NCBI GenBank assembly: GCA_029255685.2
Contig: CM055315.2
Coordinates: 46,357,705 to 46,421,704, forward strand
Direction of reading: 5' to 3'
Length of the DNA: 64,000 bases
Source of the DNA: Silene conica
Taxonomy: Eukaryota; Streptophyta; Magnoliopsida; Caryophyllales; Caryophyllaceae
This document shows, one piece after another, positions 56,801 through 64,000 of this stretch (position 1 is its first letter; each line of letters begins with the position of its first letter). The translations under genes were made by a program, and so were the position numbers. Under the pieces are notes generated by a model. The model ran no database searches and was not told where the DNA came from. It saw only the letters and a program-made list of their open reading frames with translations.

Positions 56801-59800
56801 AGCTATCAAATTCTTGCTTCTTTGTTGGATGTATGGATATTACAGTTTTGAGTATGTTTTCACACCTCCTCTCTTTCCATGGCTCTAGGATCAACATTTG
56901 GTTTCACCGTCTACAATGTTACACTGCAGATATAAATGGAATCTTTCTGAGGTGACTCTTGACAGGAGGCTGGATTTTTTTGAAACTAATTGGGCATTTT
57001 TTGCCGGTTTTGGTATGTCCGCTTTCAATCATAGTGACAATTTGGTACTTTGTGCGTATCTCTCTTTGAGGGACATTTTGCTTTTCTGCTTCTCAAAGTT
57101 ATCTGCTTCTGTAATGCGTTTCTGCTTCTCAAAGTTACTTGCTTCTTTGATGCTTTTCTGCTTCTCAAAGTTGCTTGCTTCTTTAAGGATGTTTGGCTGT
57201 GTAGCGGGAGGAGCGGGAAGTGTTTGTGGTAGAGGAGATAGGTGAGTTTTGAATTAAGTGAGATGGGGCAGGGCCAATAATGGTTGAGGGGTTTGGCTGA
57301 GGATGTTGAAATAGGCTGACTGAGGGTTTCAGCTGGAGTGAGATGGTGGATTGGTGGTAGATGTGGCGAGTTAGGGGTTGTTAATAGTTGAAGAGAGGAG
57401 GAGGGTTAGTACTTCGATAATTTGGTAGGAAAAATCATCAATATGTGGTGGACAAATAGCTTTTGAAATTGAACCTTTTCTCCAAGCATCTCCCCTAAAA
57501 GCTTGTTCCCAAATAATGAAAGGAGAATGTTTGAGATTAGACAACTGATTGAGGCCAAAAAAATTATTTGGCAAACAAGGAGAAATATTTCCATGCAATC
57601 ATCCTGAGTGTAATTACTATGCTGGCCGTCATATAGGTTCGATCTCGGCTCTTATGTTTGTGCTTTAGTAGGTAGTAGAACTGTCTCTTCCTTGTAGAGT
57701 TGTAGCATTGTGTAGTACCTTTTGGGGGAGTATATTGAGGTTAAGATGTGGTGATTTTGTTAACTCAGTCTAGCATGCGGTCTGCCGTCAGTTGGTATCA
57801 TTTTGAAAAGAGCATTAACGATTTGCATCTATTGAAAATGAAACTTAGAAGGGTTGAAATCTGGATGACCAATTCTTCTGTTTCAACGTGTAATGACCAA
57901 GTTCTTTTCTCTTACTTATTTGACATGTTGTCCATGCGAATTGTAATTTTCTTCCTTAAAGCAGGACCACCATTGGTGGATTGCAAATTTCATATGCCTA
58001 ATTCCGAAAGCTTACAAGTATCTATGATAAACCTCTATTTATTGGGTTAGGGGCTAGGTGACATGGTGAATTGGTGATATCACATAATCTATGTATTGGG
58101 TTAGGGGCGTGGTTCATTTGTATCATCAACTGCTATCGGACTATTCAGAAGCCCATCTGTTACATACTTTTTGTTTTGTTTCTTAGACTTCAATTTCTGA
58201 TTGTTAATCGTTTATGGCTTGTGGTGGTTTTAAGGAACTCCATGTGCATTGGCTATTTTCTCATTCCCCACTCTGGAGAGCTCGGCGGTCATGGCAACAC
58301 TGTTTCCTTTGGTATGCCTTTACTTTCCGCTAATCCTTTTACTGGGATTTATTCTTTTCCCAAGCTATGTATTCCGTGTAGATACTAGATAGCATGTCCT
58401 GAATAATGCCATCACAGTTCAAGCTACGTATGGCTGGCGTACAACCTACCGGCTTCTTAGTCAAAATAAAGAAAAAAGGATACCTGGCCCAGAATTCTTA
58501 TTATCTACGTCTAGACAAACTCATATTGTCTGACTTTCCATAATCCTTTCTTCCATCTTTACTCCTTGTTATAAATTTCCATTTTCAGTGGACCATAGAG
58601 CCCACTATCCTTTGGTTATAAATAAGTTGCAATTAAGCAAAATGGTTGGGTAAAATGATGTGCTTCTTTGTACTGTGAAGTAGCAGTCATTACAGTAATT
58701 CTCTTTGCATTGATCCATCGAGTGATCCAGATACTGCATCTTTATGTTTTTTGACCCCCCTTCCTCCGCCATTTGTATGAGCCTTTACGTCTTTGAGGCA
58801 TTGGAGTACTGTTTTTTTCAAATCATTGTTAAACATATTTTAGCACTGGAGACGCTGTGCGTAGCTCTGGTAGCCTTCCCTTTGTGATCAGTAAATCAAA
58901 ATAATGAAACTGACTTCGTAACTATGTCTCACATACTTTCTTTATCTAGTTTGTTTTGACAGCAACTGGATCAGATGCTGATCATCTTATACGGTCTCCA
59001 AGGAAGCAGTGGCTTGGTGCAGGATTGGCTAGAGTTCCTATATTTTGTGCTGCTGATACTCTCTCGTAAACTCCACTTTTTATGTGTTAATTTCTTTTCC
59101 ATGCTCAGCTATATTTATTTATCTTACCTAACTGGATGCTTAGAGAATTCGAAATGTGTCCACTAAAGAAAAATAATATAAAATGTGAGGCTTGTGGGCA
59201 GGGAAGTTCTTGTTCATTGGAGCTGGTTCTAGATATATTCGGCGTTTACAACTCTGAACGGGCTTAGGAGTTACTATTTTTAATAAACCGTCTCCTTAAA
59301 GAAAAATTAAATTATATGTGACGCTTGTGGGGATGGAAGTTCCTGTTCATTGGAGCTGGTTCTTGATGTACTGGGCGTTTACAACTTAGAATAGGTTAAC
59401 CACTTACTATTTTTATAAGCTAAAGCCAAGCGAACAATGAATCATTGGCTCCGTGTTTGTATCATATATCGACGTTTATCAATATTGAATTCCTCAAAAA
59501 TTCCAGATTGAAATGGTTAGTTTTTAAGAGTGCTTGATTGTCCCCTTGGGTCTTATTTGGATAGAATGATTTGGAAGGAAAGGGGAAGGAGGGATTTGGA
59601 GGGGAGGCAATTTCCGTTGTTTGGATGGCAAAATGGGGATGGAGGGCTTTGGAGGGGAGGGAAAATGGATCCCTCCATTTCCCTCCTCCAAGGCAAATTG
59701 CTTCCCTTCCAACATAGGAAAGATAGAGGGAACACTCTCACCCTCCATTCCACCTCTGCTTCCCTTCCCTCTTTCTCCCTCGCCTCCCTTTCCCTCCATT

Positions 59801-60435
59801 TTTTTTTTTGGGTATCCAAACAAGGTTTTTTGGATGGAGGGATTTGGAGGGAAAAGGAAGAGAGGAAGAGTAGGGGATTCAAAACCCCTTATTTGGATAG
59901 CAAATCAGGGTGGAGGGAAATGGAGGGGGAGAGATTTGGAGGGATCCATTTTCCCTCCTCCAAGTCAAATCAAACCAAGGCCTAAGGGATTGTTTGGATG
60001 GTAGGTTTTGGAGGGAAAGGAAGGAGTAGGGAGGAATACAAAATTCTTTGTTTGGATAACTCTGAACGGGGTAGGAGGGAAATGGAGGGATCTATTTTCC
60101 CTCCTCCAAGGCAAATGAAAATCTCTCTATCTTAGGAATGAATTGAAGGGAAATTTTATCCAAATACCCATCCTCCATCCCACCTTCTCTTCTCTGAGTT
60201 CTCTCCCCTCCATTTTCCTTCCTATTTTGCAATCGTAACAAGCCCTTGGTCATTCAATCTTGATGAATTATGATAGACTTGAGTGGCTCCTTCTAATATT
60301 ACCCGGTCATTCTATCTTGATGCAGTTTTTGATATTAATACCTGGTAATTCGGTTATCTATCTTGTAGGATGAAGGTCTTGTCTTTTCTCCCGTTTAGAC
60401 AGGAGCAGCAGGAAGCAGCAGATAAGGCACTCTAA
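51539..60435 (+). CDS. EI24: EI24-family (etoposide-induced 2.4) membrane protein, 11 exons
   Basis: Coding exons: 51539-51651, 51759-51824, 52091-52241, 53305-53357, 54161-54283, 56521-56584, 56766-56851, 56930-57012, 58235-58311, 58950-59065, 60369-60435. All introns are GT-AG, phases agree, and the sum is 999 nt (332 residues plus TAA). Sequence matches the plant EI24 proteins I know: N-terminal LWFYGFKQACSLHKPLILC, then RTAQCFVFNGFIFLG, SILPDECPH, FPVYVFSFVLSTIWYNDIA, IGEQSYSLLLLSFFLLE, GFIPYIGQAIKFLLLCWMYG, YKWNLSEVTLDRRLDFFETN, FPLFVLTATGS. Several hydrophobic segments indicate a multi-pass protein. Animal EI24 is an ER protein linked to autophagy and p53-induced death; bacterial CysZ shares the Pfam family. 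The plant role is not established here. No disabling change was seen. The short last exon is the least certain. Confidence 0.92.
52366..52637. mobile_element. Purine/pyrimidine-asymmetric MITE, intron 3 (first)
   Basis: Ends resemble inverted repeats: ACGCCTTGTTTGAATGCC on the left and GTATCCAAACAAGGTCT on the right. The left half is G/A-rich on the plus strand and the right half C/T-rich (for example CCTCCCCTCCC). Target duplication is not clear (TTC/TTA). Confidence 0.6.
52641..52939. mobile_element. Purine/pyrimidine-asymmetric MITE, intron 3 (second)
   Basis: Inverted ends AGGTATGTTTGGATAGC and (rc) AGGTGTTTTGGATTGATGG, with TTA on both sides. Same G/A-rich to C/T-rich layout as its neighbour; the two lie back to back. 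Confidence 0.65.
53751..53799 (+). repeat. (TC)n microsatellite in intron 4
   Basis: 49 bases of uninterrupted TC dinucleotide. Confidence 0.95.
54338..54515. mobile_element. Stowaway-like MITE in intron 5
   Basis: Starts TACTCCCTCC and ends GGAGGGAGTA, the typical Stowaway terminal repeat with TA target. About 178 bp, non-coding. Confidence 0.75.
55053..55217. mobile_element. Remnant of the purine/pyrimidine MITE in intron 5
   Basis: Left 'ccctttgtttgatg' followed by GA-rich sequence; right C/T-rich sequence and 'ccatctaaacaatgg'. Similar to the intron 3 elements but more diverged. Confidence 0.45.
59540..60245. mobile_element. Cluster of purine/pyrimidine MITEs in intron 10
   Basis: At least two or three overlapping or nested copies of the intron 3 type, with repeated TTTGGATRG, GGAGGGAAATGGAGGG and CCCTCCTCCAAGGCAAAT motifs and 'tatccaaacaagg' ends. 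Individual boundaries could not be resolved. Apparent open frames here are produced by the repeat composition. Confidence 0.6.
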
Positions 60436-60840
60436 GAATTACTTAGAATGTTTAGACCCAATTCCAAGCATGAGTTGTGTAAGTTTGTTTTGCATATTTG
60501 CAAGTCTTTTGTTAAATTGTGGCTGTAGCCTCTAGGTGGATGGTGTCCCATTCAGTTATTGGAGGTAGTTATCCGTGATTCCTTGTATCCATTGGGGAAG
60601 GGCAACGACAAATTATTTTCCGTTACTGATAAATTTTGCCACCTGCTTTGGGCAGGTTTTACAGGTGAGGTGCTGGATACGCTTGCATTTTCTGTAAACT
60701 CAATCTTTGGAATGCCCGGAGATGAAGTTGGACCCGAAATGATGCTCGGAAACAATGTGGAGGGTTGGAAACATATTATTGTTGGTTTATTTATTTATTT
60801 ATTATTATTATTATTGTTATTGTTATTATTGTAAATATAT
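60436..60840 (+). other. Probable 3' UTR of the EI24-like gene
   Basis: Follows the TAA; low coding potential. A TTA-rich microsatellite lies at about 60786-60832. No polyadenylation signal could be assigned with confidence, so the end is arbitrary. Confidence 0.4.
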
Positions 60841-61798
60841 TGTTTGTCTAATATCGCAATTCGCAAGGGATGGTCGGTACTTTTTCCATATACTTTTCCA
60901 AGTCTACCTCTTCATTTGTTTTCTCTTCTCTTCTCTTCACTCAACCCATTTTGATTTGTTTGACAAATATCACTTTTCCAACTGTGTATACCAGAACCCA
61001 TATAGCACTGAAATGGATATGGATATGGACATGGACACGGATATGCAATGGACCCGGGAAACATTTTTAAACTTTAATAAATATAATATAGAGTAATTAT
61101 TATAAGGTTAATTGATAACTACTATCTAACATTAAGCCTAAGATTCATAATCATATTAATCAGTAGTCATTAGCAATTTAGCATGATAAAAAAGTTGTAT
61201 AATCAATATCAAGTTGTCATCTCCGACTTACCTTCACTACTAAAGCTAATTTTCCATTTTCCATTTTCCATCAACAAATAAGATACATTCGCCAAAATAC
61301 TCTCCTCAATAACACTAACTACTGCCCCCACATCACTCCCTACACCCATCATTCTATCACTCACTATATCCTATTCCTAGCCACCACTCAAGCCAATTGG
61401 GTAAGATTCGGGTCGGATGATTTCGGGTCTGTATACTTCGGACCAGGTTGCCGAGTAGGGTGGTGGGGCTGTGGTGTGATGAGTGGAAGAAGGATGAATA
61501 CGATAATGGCCAGAGGAGGCTAAAGTGGTAAGAAGGGTGATGTTAGGGAGCACGTGGTGGTATTTGCTGGTGGATGGATTGGGTTGTCACGTTGCGGTAA
61601 TCATCGTATGTTTCAATCAATGAATAAGGATAATTGGTGCTGTGAGGTAGGAGTGGTGATTGAGGGTGTTTGGTGGTGACCGGTGGATTATGGTGTTTCG
61701 TGGTGGATTGCAGGTGTTTAGTGGTGAGTTAGGGAGGTTGGTGATAGAGTAAAAGTAGTGGTGGGAGTATAAAATAATAGTGAGGGTTAAATAATTAT
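60841..61798. other. Intergenic DNA, no gene recognised
   Basis: Holds a short GATATGGACATGGA-type repeat near 61010-61050 (read as MDMD in one frame) and G/T-rich sequence at 61440-61760. Nothing assignable. Confidence 0.55.
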
Positions 61799-61889
61799 TA
61801 CATCTGTTCCAGTGGGATGTTTACACTTTTTTTTTTTATTTTGTAAGGGAGAAAGAAGTGTAAACATATGACTGGAACGGATGAAGTAT
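61799..61889. mobile_element. Stowaway-like MITE remnant
   Basis: TACATCTGTTCCAGTGGGAT on the left and (rc) TACTTCATCCGTTCCAGTCA on the right form a terminal inverted repeat with TA ends. About 90 bp. Confidence 0.6.
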
Positions 61890-62604
61890 AAAATACAAAA
61901 AACTGATTGGAAAAATTTAAATTGGCATGAAAAGCGCGAAAGTGGCAATTAGCCTCGATAACTTTGACCAATTGTGAAATTAAACTCTTTAAGTTTTAAA
62001 ATGTAGTAATTAGGCCCCATAACTGAGTTAAATTGAAATTGAATCCATTTTTTTTTTTCAACCAAAATTGCACCCAAAAAAACAGACGTGTCTCTATGGT
62101 CCTAGCAGACGAACCAACTATAATAACACATGTCACAAGATGAATACGTTCCTCTTTGAATCAAACTCGTGTGCTACCTAACTTGCGATCCCGTTACAAG
62201 ACAAGTCAAGCAAGACCCTTAAGATGCGCTAGGCTATGCCTTGGACACTTCACAGGTGAAGTAGGAACTTTGGAACAAGAAGGCTAGCAACACTTGGTGT
62301 TAGGAAAAGATTGATTTTATTAAGAAAGTGACTAGGCTATCGCACACTTATCAAAGATATAATTTCCTACCACATATGAACGTAATACAAAAGGGTTGAA
62401 TCCACAGGGAAAAAGATATTGTATAAAAATTGTTAGCTATGTGTAGATTTCTATTCTAGTCGGTTTATCTTTTTCGTTGATTGATTGATATAAAGCAAAT
62501 ATAAATGATGGAAATGATATAATTAAAAAGAGTATAGGGGATTTGGTCACATATGCGTAGAAATATAAAGATAGATATTAAGATAAATAAAGTTTAAGCA
62601 TTAG
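61890..62604. other. Intergenic DNA with a possible LTR remnant
   Basis: No gene. At about 62380-62420, 'gggttgaatccacaggga' resembles a phrase in the Athila-type LTR (gggtcgaaccacaaggag at about 21219), so an old LTR fragment is possible. Confidence 0.35.
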
Positions 62605-64000
62605 AGTGGTCTTTTCTAGATCAAATGTTGCAGGGTCTGAAGTGTCCTCCCAAAATCATTCAATTTTTCATGCAATGTGTCACAACTGCTTCTTACTCCA
62701 TTAACCTGAATGAGGAGAAGTTTGGCTTCTTTCAAGGGAGGAGGGGACTTAGAAAAGGAGATCCTCACAGTCCACTGCTATTCACAATATGCATGAAATA
62801 TTTAACAAGAATTTTGGCCTACACTACTACTTATATGCCATTCTCATTTCACCTATGTGTAAGCCCATGAGATAATCCTGTCTCATGTTTGCAAATGCTT
62901 TGCTCCTTTTCAGTAAGGGTGATATTCAGTCAATGATGGTACTGCTTAGATCCTTCTCAACTTTTTCTCATGCATCTAGTCAAATGTTTTTTTTTGGTGA
63001 AATGTGAGTATAAGTATTATAACAAAAAGGTAATCGTTAAAAAACTGTACAAGAGATACGGGGATCAAACCCCCTGACACACATTATTAAGTTCTTAAAT
63101 TAGACCAAGCCACACTAGTAGGATCACAATCTAGACCCATTCTATTCTTTACCCTTTGCTTGACCTCGTCTTCAATCCGTTTAGCTACTCCTTCTGGCCT
63201 GAGTAGACAATCATTGATTCGAGCATTGTTACGTTGGCTCCATATGTGGTAATGGAAGGCATTCATAATAGCAGACTTGATTCTCCATATGGGGTTTTTC
63301 CTATCTCCATTACTCAAGCCGGTTACTGATGGAAAAGTTCCACTAAACCAGTGAAGAAGCAGTTGTGTAACTCTGGTAGTGTACTGACATTCCTCGAAGA
63401 TATGTGGTATAGTTTCAGTCTGGCTCTGACATAGGATACATAAATCATCATTGCAGTACCCAAAGCTAGCCAATTTGCTCTTGACATTCATTCCTTCCTG
63501 CATACGAAGCCATGTAATCATGGAATGCTTGGGTACATTCCAACTGTTCCAGACAACTTTAGACCATTCCTTGCTATTGTGATGTGGTTGTAGCCATTCA
63601 TACCCACTCTTAATGGTATATCCAGTAGCAAGTCAAATGTTTAGTTTGCTAGTATAAGGGAACATATCAAGCAAGACATTAAGGAAGGGAATCTCCTTTT
63701 CCGATACCTTGGTGCCCCTTTTAAAACAGCAAAGCTGAATATTAAGGACTGCCAACCTCTTATTGACAGGGTGGTTGAAAGGATAAGAAGACCAGGGGCA
63801 AAAAAACTGTTTTATGCTGGCAGATTGGTACTGGTCAGATTAGTCCTAGCCACTCTCACAAACTACTGGGCCTCTATATTGATTCTCCCTACAACAGTGA
63901 TCAATCACGTGGATGCAATTTGCAGAAACTTCTTATGGGCAAGTGAAGCAGGCTACATGAAAGTGCCTCTAATAGCCTGGGATAAAATATTTAAGCCATA
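62605..64000 (+). mobile_element. L1-type LINE, reverse transcriptase region, runs off the window
   Basis: Starts in mid-domain with EWSFLDQMLQGLKCPPK and continues with CVTTASYSINLNEEKFGFF and RGLRKGDPHSPLLFTICM. Later comes GNLLFRYLGAPFKTAKLNI, KLFYAGRLVLVRLVLATLTN and AICRNFLWASEAGYM at the window end. The catalytic YADD block is lost or frameshifted around 62880. A second LINE splits it at 62986. The frame is broken, so it is a relic. Confidence 0.88.
62987..63630 (-). mobile_element. 5'-truncated LINE inserted in the LINE
   Basis: The left end is a T run (poly-A on the minus strand). AGTCAAATG is duplicated on both sides (62978-62986 and 63631-63639). The minus strand encodes the zf-RVT region: MITWLRMQEGMNVKSKLASF, CNDDLCILCQSQTETIPHIF and HIWSQRNNARINDCLLRPEG, ending SVAWSNLRT. 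The frame is open for 144 codons (63521 to 63087) and extends upstream with GYTIKSGYEWLQPHH, so this is a fairly young truncated insertion. Confidence 0.9.

Noticed and set aside
60755-61096. Tyr/Leu-rich frame with an MDMDMD run after the EI24-like gene
   Set aside because: Derived from a TTA microsatellite and a GATATG repeat; not continuous with the gene.
1-64000. tRNA and rRNA genes
   Set aside because: Only tRNA-complementary primer-binding sites were found; no tRNA-like fold or rRNA signature was recognised by eye.

Overview
The window is nuclear DNA of a flowering plant, probably a eudicot. It is dominated by nested retrotransposons: L1-type LINEs, Ty3/gypsy elements (one lineage primed by tRNA-iMet, one Athila-type), a Ty1/copia remnant, a TRIM and several MITE families. 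I found one convincing cellular gene, an 11-exon EI24-family membrane-protein gene with GT-AG introns at about 51.5-60.4 kb. I cannot name the species from sequence alone.

Left part (1-20.3 kb). An LTR fragment carries a complete 627-bp TRIM (target-site duplication GTCGT). The LTR ends at 2463, where a LINE open reading frame resumes, so it probably inserted into that LINE. The LINE's poly-A tail lies in an LTR that begins a tandem array of a gag-protease-only gypsy derivative. The array has an exact period of 3564 bp: four internal regions and five LTRs. Three of the LTRs carry the same 451-bp Harbinger-type MITE.

Middle part (20.3-44 kb). An old ORF resembling the Athila ORF1 family runs on the minus strand. 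It is split by two insertions, and the reading frame is continuous across both once insertion and duplicated target are removed. One insertion is a 6.9-kb Athila-type element with only a gag-like ORF (TSD CAATC). The other is a solo LTR (TSD AAAAG) that itself contains a 6.2-kb non-coding LARD-like element (TSD TTTAT). At 38.7-43.9 kb lies a structurally complete gypsy element (TSD CTACT) with protease, RT/RNase H and integrase but no gag. It is related to the gag-only units of the left array.

Right part (44-64 kb). A LINE fragment abuts a copia RNase H and 3' LTR, which sit next to another LINE fragment. An AT-rich interval follows, then a 1.38-kb MITE-like element filled with CTGAA-type arrays, then the EI24-like gene. 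Several of its introns hold MITEs. The window ends in a LINE reverse transcriptase interrupted by a second LINE.

The observation I find most unusual is a 33-bp box: two 12-bp hyphenated palindromes with a TCGNNCGA core, separated by 9 bp. It recurs in the Athila-type element (LTRs, non-coding interior and gag frame) and, with different arm sequence, in the older host element at 38.2-38.4 kb.
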